Source: Bondarzewia mesenterica
Taxonomy: Eukaryota > Basidiomycota > Agaricomycetes > Russulales > Bondarzewiaceae
NCBI GenBank assembly: GCA_004802705.1
Contig: SGPL01000080.1
Coordinates: 1-64,000 of the forward strand
Length of the DNA: 64,000 bases
Reading direction: 5' to 3'
This document shows, piece by piece, positions 1-9,510 of this stretch. The position numbers were made by a program, and so were the translations under genes. How positions within the stretch are numbered: position 1 is the stretch's first letter; every line of letters starts with the position of its first letter. Under the pieces are notes generated by a model. That model was not told the DNA's origin. It saw only the letters and a program-made list of their open reading frames with translations, and searched no databases.

Positions 1-1812
1 AGAGTTACCGTGGAGGTCTGGGTAGAAGTGCATGTCTTTGAGGACTTCGGTCCAGGATTCGGCGTGTTGGGCGTCACGGAGCTCGTCCATCCTCTCGCGG
101 AGGACTGCGAAGGAGCGCGATATGATACGGTTCATGATGATGATAATAAAGGATGATGAAGGGGGGATGGGGACGAGAGGGATACGCACTCTGGTGGATG
201 TTGGCGTTGCGCGAGGAGGCGAGGTGTTGGAGCTCGGCGTAGGCGGGATGGGTCGTGATCATGAAATCGATGAGCTGGGTGGACCGCGGTGTTACATGCG
301 TTGTGTGGGGGTCTGTCAGAAAAGAATAGGGAAGGAGGCTCACCTGGCCTGTGGAAGACTGTCCGCCCTCGTTCATCCACCATCCGGGGAACACGGGATC
401 CTAAGCAGAAGCAGCAAAAAAAAATGGGCTGAGCGATGGTTTATATTATATTATGAATGCCCTCTGAATCTCTCGTGGGAACCTGCGCTCACCTTGTAGG
501 GGCCCCAGACGCCCGGGACGAAGACGCCTTGGCGGCTCTACAGACATCATGTCAGGAATGAATCAAAGGCAAATGATCTGGCTCGTGGGATTTTTAAACG
601 ACAGGGGGGGGGAGGGGCTCACCTGAACGATGTGGCATGTGCTGGTGCCAGCGACGGCCGCGAGACGGTGTCCTGACTCTTCGAACGGCACTGGCTTGGA
701 GAGCTCGCCGTTCTCCTCCACATGGCGCGCGGCGATCGTGCCCAGCCAACCTGCATAGCTGTAAAGGTGCGAGTTGGAGATCACCTTGACCGGGAAAGAA
801 AGAAAGAAAGGAAAAAAAGAACGAACGAAAGGAAAAATCGAGACGAAAAAGGGGACCTACGCATCAATGACCGGATGCAAGATGACGAAAGGAAAGAAAG
901 AACGAAAGAAAGGAAAAATCGAGGCGAAAAAAGGTGACCTACGCATCAATGACCCCACTCCCGACGGGCGTCCCTTCCACCAAACCCAACTCCTCCGCCG
1001 CCGACTTCGACAGGCCGTTGCCCACCGGAACGCCCGCGGAGAGCACGTCGCCGTTCGTGGCGCCCATCTGTCGGAATCCGTTCCGCGAGATGTCGGCGAG
1101 GCCGATGCGGTCGAAGAAATCGGCCTGCCAGCCCTTGTCGGGGACGTAGGAGCACTTGCAGGTGACGGAGCATTTGGAGCGCGTGTTGATACCCGTTGCG
1201 CGGTAAGTGAGGAAATCGGGGAGGTCGAAGAATTGGCAGCGGGAAAAGTCCGTGGGGGGCATGTGGTTGTGGAGCCAGAGGATCTTGGGGATTTCCATCT
1301 CGAGCTGCGTGATAAGAGCGGGTGACAGCGGTGAGTTTTCGGCGGGGGATTTTTTTTTTTTGGGGGGGGGGGCTCACGCTCATGACGCCGCCGACGTAAT
1401 CCAGGACAATCGAGTGTTGGCTGTTGATGAGCTCGGCTTCCTTCTCNGCGCGNTGGTCCGCCCACAACACGACGTTGCGCTCGCCCGGCTGGCCGAGTCG
1501 GTCGCCCTTGGTCACCGTCACGGGCTCGCCGTCAAAATCCGCGACGGCGAGCGAGCACGTCGCATCGAAGCCAAGCCCCTTCACCTCGGACGGCGCGACC
1601 TCGGACTCGGCGAGCACGGCGCGCACGGCAGTGCAGATCCCCGACCAGATGTTGGTCGTCGATTGCTCGAAGATGCGGTGGTCGTGCGGGTCGCGCCAGG
1701 TGATGGTGTCTTGGGTGGAGGACGCGACGATGGTGCCGTCGCCCTTGACGAGAGCGGCACGAGCAGAGCCTGTGCCGACGTCGACGCCGATGTAGTAGCT
1801 CGCTCCTGTCAT
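1..1812 (-). CDS. FGGY-family carbohydrate kinase, 3' end beyond the window
   Basis: Probable ATP-dependent cytosolic sugar kinase of the FGGY family, of the fungal type related to yeast YDR109C and ribulokinase-like enzymes. Seven exons can be joined: 1812-1381, 1304-943, 758-623, 537-493, 400-344, 274-190 and 104-1 (first donor approximate, the rest fit GT-AG and phase). The protein starts MTGASYYIGVDVGTGSARAA, the N-terminal ATP-phosphate-binding motif of the family. Across the 943/758 splice it reads GSGVIDAYAGWLG, which carries the expected catalytic Asp. Exons 4-5 encode VFVPGVWGPYK and DPVFPGWWMNEGGQ, and the window ends in DLHGN, so the C-terminal third is missing. Two Ns (1447, 1453) blur two codons. 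The substrate cannot be told from sequence; D-ribulose or a related pentulose is an inference. It is divergent from the GTPase gene next to it. Confidence 0.9.
828..953 (-). repeat. Tandem duplication inside an intron that copies a splice donor
   Basis: Two copies of a ~46-bp segment lie at about 828-872 and 908-953, with purine-rich GAAAGGAAAA tracts before each. The copy at 908-953 contains the last bases of exon 2 of the kinase and its donor (GATGC|GTAGGT on the minus strand). The other copy repeats the same exon end and donor inside the intron. Using the second donor would run straight into the TAG within GTAG, so it should be non-productive. Confidence 0.8.
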
Positions 1813-2042
1813 GATGGGTTATATGGTCAGAACAAAAATTGTTACCTGGTGGTGAATGTTGGGAGAGATTCGAGAGAACAAGAACAAGAGATCGCACGCA
1901 ACGGCTCCGCTTGAGCACATCGGATGTATCGTACACGTGATCGGTGCACGCCTCGAGGCTACCGGAACCTTTTTCCACCGCTGAATATCGGTCGACCGGT
2001 TTTGTTCACTTTGTTCACTTTCGCAATTGAAAGCCCGGCGTT
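1813..2042. promoter_or_regulatory. Shared divergent promoter region (kinase / GTPase)
   Basis: The 230 bp between the two start codons must hold both promoters. I see a direct repeat TTTGTTCACT TTGTTCACTT at about 2001-2020 and no clear TATA box for either gene. Motif function is unknown. Confidence 0.5.
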
Positions 2043-5000
2043 ATGATCGACGACATCTGGAGTGAATCGGAGTCTAAAAGTCTATTGGACCGTCTAGAAG
2101 ATAGTCTTAAATCACTTACGATCCGAAATGCCACGGCCAAGAATGACTGGATAGACGACATCAAAGGGTAATTCAAATGTATCGCTTTTCATCACTGTCT
2201 AGTAACTTGATACTGTTGATTTTTCACAGGCTCCAGGAGCAAGACTATCCGCAGACGATTGTCGCGGTTTACGGTGGTAAGCTTTTAGCACTCAATCCTA
2301 ACTTGAAATACCCAACGGAATCTTTCTAAGTAACGGGTGCGGGAAAGTCTTCGCTTCTGAATGCTATCCTAGATGGTACGTCCTAATTGAAGCGTGGATG
2401 TTCACTCTACCATTTATCGCATGTCTCCCAGATCCCATCCTACCCACGAGCGGTATGCGAGGTATGTAGTTAGCACCACATCGACTCAAGTGTTTCAGCC
2501 ACCCTTATATCTACGTTGATACCGTGTAGCCTGCACAGCTGTAGCAATCGCTGTATCGTACCATGAGTATCAGAGGATTGAGGGGGATGTGGGCTTTATC
2601 TCTCGGGATGGCTGGCTAGACGAACTGGCCATCCTCCGAGCAGACCTTGCTGACGATGAGAGCAAGGCGAAGCAGCCCGATACTGAAATTGGTGCCAGGT
2701 GGTCAAAGGTATGGCTCTACTCTCAGAATTTACTTATGCCGTTGCCAATTGCTTAATGATAACGAAAGGTGCACGCCGTATACCCATCAATTTCTCCCAG
2801 CCAGTTTGTCCTCATGTCTGGAGATGAAGTCTTCGCTTTGGATGGCGGTAAGTGCAAGAAGTAGTTTATGCGGGAATGTCATCTTACAATTGTAGTATGC
2901 GTTAGGCATCGCCGATGTACTCGGGACGACGCAGCGTGTCGTAGCTTCAGACGCAAGAAATTTTCAGAAGGACATCGCCAAGTTCATCAGCACATCAAGG
3001 GCCAGAGATGCTAAGAGAAAACCAATATCCGCGTTATGGCCTCTGGTTCAAAAGGTCGATATACGGTGCAATGCGGCTGCATTGTCAACAGGAGCCGTAT
3101 TTGTCGACTTGCCAGGTGTCGCCGATTCAAATGCGGCAAGAAACCGAGTAGCCGAGGACTACCTGAAGGCATCAAGCCTGGTCTGGATTGTGTCACCGAT
3201 AACTCGCGCCGTCAGCGACAAGATTGCAAGAGGTGACTTTCTTGCCTCTGAACGATTTCTGTTAATGAACTTTCCTGCTTGCTTAGAGCTCCTGGGGAAA
3301 TCCTTCAGAATTCAGCTCAGCCGTAAGACTGTTTTTGTCTCATGTTACAGTTAAGTGCTGAGCGTTGGGTGTTTCCACTTGCCCTTAGTCGGTGAGTCCT
3401 GTGAAAAGCTGTCAACCCTCTGCGCTAGTTAATCAGGTTTTTTTTTTTTCAGATGGCAGGTAAGAAGCGGCTGTGAGTTCTCCGTCGCTCCTCATACTAA
3501 CAGTACGTTGTGCAGCTACGATTCAAGCAAAATCACTTTTATAGGCTAGTGACGGCTTCTAATGATCATCTGATGAAGATAAACTTATGCACTTCTACTT
3601 ATCAGCGACGAAATGCGATGATGTCATCTGTCACGAAGTCATCAGCGGTCTCGGGTTGCACGAGAATGCGGAGTATCAATCACTCCAGTCGATTCTCAAA
3701 GAGTGCGTTGCTACAAAACAGACATGGAGGAGCCGTTTAGACGAAGCCAAAATAAATATAGCAGGTATGGGATTTATCTGACTTCTATGTCATGCTGCGA
3801 TCAACGCTCATGACGGATGATTGAAAAAAGAGAAAAAAGCCAAGCTCAGGAGCCTTGACCAGACCGATCACGCAGCTGGCTCGTTGCAGGACCCGTTGTC
3901 CCTACCCGCCAAACGAAGATTTGAGGAGTTAACAGCGGAAGGAGAACAAGCTTCTGACAAACGCCAGAGGCAGCATTATTCAGTGAGTATGGACATCGAA
4001 TGAATGGGAACTGTATACTTACGCTCTCTACTCACTGAGCAAGGCTAAGCAGGGCGACGTTGATCTTGTGGCCACAGATTGCCATCAGGTATCTGCCAAC
4101 GCTTCGGAGAAAAGTGGACCGGAGTCCAAGCCTATCCTCCAGACTGCGAACGAGAGGAGCCAGTCAGCCAAATCAAAGCAGGCAATTCATCTTTGCCAAT
4201 CGGAGATCAATGAATTGGACATCTCCTGCGACACATCTATTGCGATGCTCAGGGAGGTCGATATGAAGCTGTCCAAGGCCAAACAAGCATTGACCGCATT
4301 TTGTGCCTTGGCAAGATCTGAGGTCCGTCAACGGCCTCTTCCTAGTCTCAACTTTCCTTCGCAGATTAATGTGCTTATCACAATTCGCAGTCCTGTCGGT
4401 ACGACATTCAAGATCAATTCAGGGAGGGTCTCGCAGAGATTCAAGGTCAAACCCTCGTACCTTTGTCTTTCAAGTGTTGCTCATCGTAGTTTATCTAGGG
4501 GATGCCGTCCTTGAGAATCCTCCGGTCTTCATGTGTTCCGCACGTGAATATCATAGACTCAACGGTTGGTGATCATTATTGCCTCCCGAGGTGTGCTCGT
4601 GCACTGAATATTTTTTCGTAGGTGAAGGGGACGATGGAAACCAAGTCGTCTGCTTCTCAAACATCGAAGACACCGGTATCCCGGCATTGCAAGAATGGTG
4701 TCACACTCTGACGAAACCTGTTCGCACGCGTGCCGCTACAAGATACGCATCCAGTTTGGATGGATTGGCCGACATTCGGCAGTACTTGGAATGCGACAAC
4801 GAGGACACAGACTACGGGCGTGCAGCATTGAGGAGCAGATGGTCTTCAACGACCTGCAACCAGGACGATGTGACCGGATCTACGAGGAAGAACCCAACAG
4901 ATGTTCGTGCAATTAGAGACCGCCTTCAGCAGGTAAGTGTAATTGTTGATAATAGAAATGCTATTCTTGATCCTGATTATTTATCAGGACTTTGATCTCA

Positions 5001-6126
5001 TCGTTAAAGACTTCATTCTCAACTTGAAGGACAAATTCGAGACTGGACTGCACCAGCGTTGTGCAGCCGGGGCAGACATGGTATCCCTTTCTACACATCT
5101 ACTATTCTACCAATCTGATCTATCTTTGGATTTCCCTCAGGCATCTGGTGCGTTGGAAAGCACGCTTGATGATTTTGTTGATGTACACTGGGCAACATTT
5201 CGTGCAGGTAAGTCTTCACGCAGGATGACCCACGGCCTGTACAAGTGTAGTCATGATTTCGCAGCCCTTCGTCGTAAAGGGGACTATAACAGTGACTTCA
5301 ATGACGATATTATCATGCCCCTGAAGACGCATATTGTCTCTCCATGAGATCAACTCTTTGGAAGAAAGGGTGACCTATTTGGCTCGTCCTTGAAGGAATC
5401 GATCCTCAATACAGTCAGCAAACTACTTGATGACATCGTAACTGATGCTACCCCCAACCTTCGCAGTCGCGTTGGGAGGCAGGTCAAACTGTGTGCTAAA
5501 ACGGCAAGTAATGTCCTTGCTCGGACTGCTTGGGCTGCCGAATCAAAGATGCGCAAGCGGCAAAGAAGCATTTCTCATTCACTGGTGCCTCATGTGCGGG
5601 ACTGCCTTACAGACGGATACACAGATGCCTTGCTGATCAAGGGGAGAGGTACTACTGTTGAGCAGAAAGTAAGCTCATTTCTCGCAGTATACCCCAATCT
5701 GATTGCCATCTTGCTTCAGGAATGTTTCAGGGAATTTGTTTTAAGTCAACACAAGAAGATCTTTAAAGATGCTGTGGAGGAGGTGATTATGCAGGGGCTT
5801 AACAATGCTGCTGATCGTATCAAAACTATGCTCGATGCTTGCATGAAGACGCTTGCGTTAAAGGTGCGTAAATATTTTCATATGAAATGCATACAACACA
5901 TCTCAACTGCTTTGTATAGGTCGAGGTTGAAATGGCCGTGCTTTGGGAAGGCGTTAACAACGACCCCGCCCAACTACACGCAAGATCCGAGGTCATGGAA
6001 ACAGCCAAGGCGATATTAAACAAAGTTGAAATGTGGACCAAGGGTGGAGAAGGACGGGAGCCGATCGTGATGCCGCTACTAGTACATGATGTGGACACAC
6101 CGGCGGAACATGGTACAAGTCTGTAG
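2043..6126 (+). CDS. Dynamin-like nuclear GTPase, SLIP-GC type, with an in-frame TGA
   Basis: Large GTPase related to animal nuclear GTPase SLIP-GC and its many basidiomycete homologues. Motifs: P-loop GVTGAGKSSLLNAIL (exon 3), switch-like PTSGMRACTAV, G3 DLPGVADSN, G4 TKCDD; the C-terminal half is helical, as in dynamin-like proteins. I join 22 exons: 2043-2167, 2230-2276, 2331-2375, 2432-2461, 2530-2708, 2769-2847, 2906-3232, 3287-3322, 3389-3391, 3453-3459, 3516-3544, 3606-3764, 3831-3982, 4050-4322 (or from 4044), 4391-4445, 4499-4564, 4622-4932, 4988-5080, 5141-5207, 5265-5668, 5720-5863, 5920-6126. Phases close over about 945 codons. Two exons are microexons of 3 and 7 nt. One donor (3545) is GC. 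Codon 5345-5347 is TGA where tryptophan is expected, so the gene is either damaged or misread there. Biological role in fungi is not established. Confidence 0.85.
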
Positions 6127-6498
6127 TTTGTTTCTTTTCGCATTCTCCACCACTGGTAAGTTCAGCTCTTCATAGGAATCTGCACGCACTTCATCAAACT
6201 GTTCTATGTGGGAACCGCTGATATCTTGTTCACCGTCTTTATTTATCAGGTTACTATACTGAACTCAGAACGAGCATATTTTTCTTCCTTGCGCAGTGCG
6301 CTCTGTACTAGGAAAATGTATCAATAAATTGCTGAAGATTTGACGAGATGATGAGAACATTCTGTGCGCGATGTCGTACAGTGTCGGATATAGAGCGCTC
6401 GTAGCATCCAGCTAAGTATTTGATGCGTGCCATGGCCAGCGTTGCTTGCCCCAGGTTTGCGGGTAGGCTATATCATCGCTGCTTCAAGTTATCCCTTG

Positions 6499-6570
6499 TC
6501 TCGAGATGGACGGGCCAAACCTACGATCAATCCAAGTTCTTGAGCAGACGGATAAGCGCATCCACAAACT
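6499..6570 (+). repeat. 72-bp dispersed repeat, copy 1
   Basis: Aligns without gaps to 43874-43945 with 8 mismatches in 72 positions. Family unknown. Both copies lie in non-coding sequence near gene 3' ends, in the same orientation. Confidence 0.8.
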
Positions 6571-6692
6571 CCAACCATTTTGCTTGTCTGTCTTAAGTCT
6601 GATACACAGCCCTGCTGGGCACCACCTGTTCCGACTGTGTGGCGAGTGCGCCGGTGATAGCACAGTTCATTTTTTCGAGGCATACAATGGTT

Positions 6693-6732
6693 GCAACTTT
6701 TCCCGCTTTTCCGGATTTGCGGGAAAAGTTGC
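6693..6732. repeat. Perfect 14-bp inverted repeat with 12-nt loop
   Basis: GCAACTTTTCCCGC at 6693-6706 is exactly complementary to 6719-6732, with loop TTTTCCGGATTT. Each arm contains TTTTCCCGC, which resembles an E2F/MBF-type site. It could equally be a fold-back remnant or a transcript-end hairpin. Confidence 0.75.
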
Positions 6733-7077
6733 GTTAATCAGCCAATCAGGCTTCAGTAACATTGCACAAATGATGATGTCCATCAAGTTATGTCGCAATG
6801 CGAATTACTTATCGAAGGTAGACCTGTCTCTCATGATACTTGTAGACATCGAACAATATCTATTCGTTGAGGATGTCCGTTCACACTTCAACCTGACAGA
6901 TGCTAGATATATCTGCAGAGTTCTTTCCTGCACTTACAAGATACCTTTTTCAAATGCAGGTCGATGGGACGGGACGCGAGTTTGGTGCCATTCAGAGCAT
7001 AATTTTGGAGTGCGGATGTGAATACATGGGCTTCTGAAACCGAGCATAAAGCGTAAAAGAAAATGCAATCGACGACT

Positions 7078-7631
7078 CTAGTCCGAGCTCGTTGTTGAGC
7101 GTGCTACAAATCAAGCAAAGACGATTCACTAAGCCAAGCCGTCCGCATGAGCAAGGACGAAGCACTTACTGTAGATGAGCTGCCCGTGGTGGTGCACGAT
7201 CCGCTTGATCGAACCCTCCTTCTCCAAATGCCTGATAGCAACACGTGCAAGGCTCCCGTTGACCTTCAGCCGCTCGATGAGGATGCTCTGGCTGATGAAG
7301 CGGAAGGTCGGGACTTCCTTGAGGATGCGGTCGTACGTAGGCTTGTCAATCATGACGGCGTGCTGCGCCTTGTCCTTGACTTTGCCCTTGGACCACTTCT
7401 TCTTCTTGGCGGCCTTGCCGCCGCTCGATGGTGGGGGCGCTGCTTTGGCTTTGGCCTAGACATAGACATAGGATACATCGTCAGCAAGTCGTCTCTGCAA
7501 CGTTTTGGGTCATCCGGTCTTGCAACCTGCCATCCACCCTCGTAACGCGCACAGATTTCGCGCGATAGCATAGTTACTGGATGAAGGGCTGGTGCAGAAC
7601 GCGGTACAGACAAAAATCGAATGCTCACCAT
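7078..7631 (-). CDS. RPS25: 40S ribosomal protein eS25
   Basis: Small-subunit ribosomal protein eS25. Three exons: 7631-7629 (the ATG alone), 7455-7170 and 7103-7078. The product is about 104 aa, the usual family length, starting [14 protein letters not shown] with a lysine-rich stretch [15 protein letters not shown], then the conserved winged-helix region [20 protein letters not shown] and [14 protein letters not shown] [13 protein letters not shown], ending IYTRSTTSSD. The start is fixed by the first codon being cut directly after ATG (ATG|GTGAGC), as in other fungal eS25 genes. The last intron (GTAAGT...TTGTAG) sits in a TA|C-A codon that restores the conserved Thr of IYTR. No abnormality seen. 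Confidence 0.96.
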
Positions 7632-8025
7632 TGTCGTGCGGCCTTGTCGTCGATGTCGGTGGGGAGCGTTGGTATTCCTCCTCTGCCCAAAAGATGCGGT
7701 GGCAAACGCCGAAACTCCGCTGCTAACTTGGTTACGTAATCTAGTCTACTTGCCAAGTTCGCCAAGTTCGAAAGCCTTAGGGCTTGAAGCACCCCTCACC
7801 TCCGCTCACACAAGTTGATTTACAGTAATGGTGCTTTTGCCCATGAACCTGTCGCCCGGTGCGACGCAGGAACGGGAGTACGCTAGTAATTATCAGACAT
7901 ACTCGTAGTCAAACATCTGGCAAGTGCATTTCAATCTGGCCTGCTAGTTTCGACTCACCCGCGTAGTATGACCTCTAGCTCTCCAACATTCTCCTTCGGC
8001 ATCCTCGTTTCTTTTATCCCCCGAC
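7632..8025. promoter_or_regulatory. Divergent intergenic region upstream of eS25 and the 383-aa gene
   Basis: Holds the eS25 promoter. The block at about 7750-7770 repeats GCCAAGTTC twice. No TATA box or known ribosomal-protein box was recognised. Confidence 0.4.
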
Positions 8026-9177
8026 ATGCCCCGTTATACTTCTCATACATCACCCCCTCTTCCGCGAGCATTCTGTCTCTCCAACTTGACTAACCTCTTC
8101 GACCTCCTCGTTCTACTCATCGCCCGCATCTCGTGGTGGATGGTTGCTCCCAGAGCTACCCCGCTACACGCACTCCGATCGCAGAAATTCGAGTTGCGGC
8201 CGCTCGTGTTGCCCACCATCCACTGCAAAAGATCGCCTGCAAATTCCGGATTACTGGACGTCCTCCCCTTACCAGCCAAACGGCTCGCGACAACTCCGAT
8301 CGAGATCGCACGTGCCTTGCGCAAGCGGGGTTGGCTGCATCGTCTACGAAGAGGTAAGTATTGTAATCCTTCAAAGACATACCGTCTACTGCTTTGTAGG
8401 TTTGCATATACATCATCTGACATTGCTTGCGAAGAATTTTGGGCGCAGAGTCGTCGGTTGCACCTACGGCCGCTCATTCTCGCCGGGACTCACTGCAAAA
8501 GGACAAAGACATTTGACGAACGCCTGCTCGACATACCCGATGCCTGCTTCGCGCGCGCGATCCGGCTGCTTGTAGCATCCGTTTATTTGGCACGATGCTT
8601 GACGAATTTCGTCTCCGTCCAGCTGCATTTTCTACGTCTGACAGTATACCTGTCAGCCAGGGGGTGTGTCCTCTGTCACTGGCTTGTCAGGGAATCCTGT
8701 AAATTTCTGGTCGACTTCTTGCGCGGCGGCTACACCAAGGAAAACGCGAAATACGTTTTCTCTGTCGTCATCCGCTTCATGCTCGCACCGGCCCTTACGT
8801 GCGACGAACAGACGAACACCGCTGGACGGACATCGCCTGCCTCGGGCTCTGGTGCGGACTCTGAGTGCACGATCGTCGAAGAGAACTCGGGATCCATGGC
8901 CGCTTCGTCCTCGTTCGCTGATCTATCATCGAGTACCTTCGTGTGGGAAATTCCTGAGGATCGTCAGGGGCAGGAGTCGAAGAACGTGGGTACGGTCGTG
9001 GAAACTCAGTCGGTTCAATCGAAGGATGTTGACGCGCCTTTTCTTGAAATTGTACTCCCTTCTTCGCGGTCTTGTGTACGATTCACCACATCCGATTCTG
9101 TCGAGACCAACCTTCGTCTGTTGTTTTCGGACGGGTGCTTTCCCTCACCTCATCTCAGTATCGCTGTGGCCGTTTAG
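8026..9177 (+). CDS. Unrecognised 383-aa protein with an internal duplication
   Basis: Uninterrupted frame of 383 codons; ATG at 8026 follows a C/T-rich leader. I do not recognise the family. The protein has two copies of one motif: LRPLVLPTIHCKRS then GLLDVLPLPAKRLA (about residues 63-96) and LRPLILAGTHCKRT then RLLDIPDACFARA (about 146-180). A hydrophobic stretch lies near residues 24-36, a Cys/Leu-rich region at about 190-235, and the last third is Ser/Thr/Glu-rich and probably disordered. A possible 46-nt intron (8354-8399, GTAAGT...TTGTAG) would shift the frame and end the protein near 8575, so the unspliced reading is preferred. No neighbours suggest a function. It may be a lineage-specific gene. 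Confidence 0.5.
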   Translation: MPRYTSHTSPPLPRAFCLSNLTNLFDLLVLLIARISWWMVAPRATPLHALRSQKFELRPLVLPTIHCKRSPANSGLLDVLPLPAKRLATTPIEIARALRKRGWLHRLRRGKYCNPSKTYRLLLCRFAYTSSDIACEEFWAQSRRLHLRPLILAGTHCKRTKTFDERLLDIPDACFARAIRLLVASVYLARCLTNFVSVQLHFLRLTVYLSARGCVLCHWLVRESCKFLVDFLRGGYTKENAKYVFSVVIRFMLAPALTCDEQTNTAGRTSPASGSGADSECTIVEENSGSMAASSSFADLSSSTFVWEIPEDRQGQESKNVGTVVETQSVQSKDVDAPFLEIVLPSSRSCVRFTTSDSVETNLRLLFSDGCFPSPHLSIAVAV

Positions 9178-9510
9178 TACCTGAAATGCCCCATCACTCA
9201 GTTTTCGAAGAGTTGTATTTGTGTTTGATGTTCTGTCATAAAGACATACGGTTCGAAATAACCTTGCAATTTGCAACGACAAGTCCGTGCGATAAGTTAT
9301 TTAATTGTTCCTTGTGTCTGAACACGGTGCTGCGATCTGGTATGCTTTCATCACATATTTAAATCTGTAGAAGCGCAAGCGGCGGAAATTGTCATTGTGC
9401 ACATGAAAAGTTCCTATTTGTCCATCGTCTCCAGTGAAGTAACAGAGTATGCAGGGGGTTGAACTCCTGTCTCGGCTAACTACTGATTGTTTGCCTACGA
9501 GATCTGGACC
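9178..9510. other. Intergenic, convergent gene ends
   Basis: Lies between two converging genes. I see nothing beyond probable 3' untranslated sequence. Confidence 0.5.

Larger units (their letters stand above)
6127..7077. other. Intergenic region with a dispersed repeat and a strong hairpin
   Basis: Between the 3' ends of the GTPase and eS25 genes. A 171-codon open frame (6506-7021, +) begins inside the dispersed repeat and resembles nothing I know; I do not call it a gene. The two structured elements are listed separately. Confidence 0.6.

Noticed and set aside
5345..5347. TGA read as selenocysteine
   Set aside because: Fungi of this group are not known to use selenocysteine and the expected residue is tryptophan; mutation or error is simpler.
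6506..7021. 171-codon open frame downstream of the GTPase
   Set aside because: It begins inside the dispersed repeat, runs through a perfect hairpin and shows no recognisable protein features.
8354..8399. 46-nt intron in the 383-aa gene
   Set aside because: Splice signals are good, but removal shifts the frame and truncates the protein, losing the second internal repeat.
9450..9485. tRNA-like GGGTTGAACTCC stretch
   Set aside because: It only loosely resembles a B box and no cloverleaf could be drawn around it.
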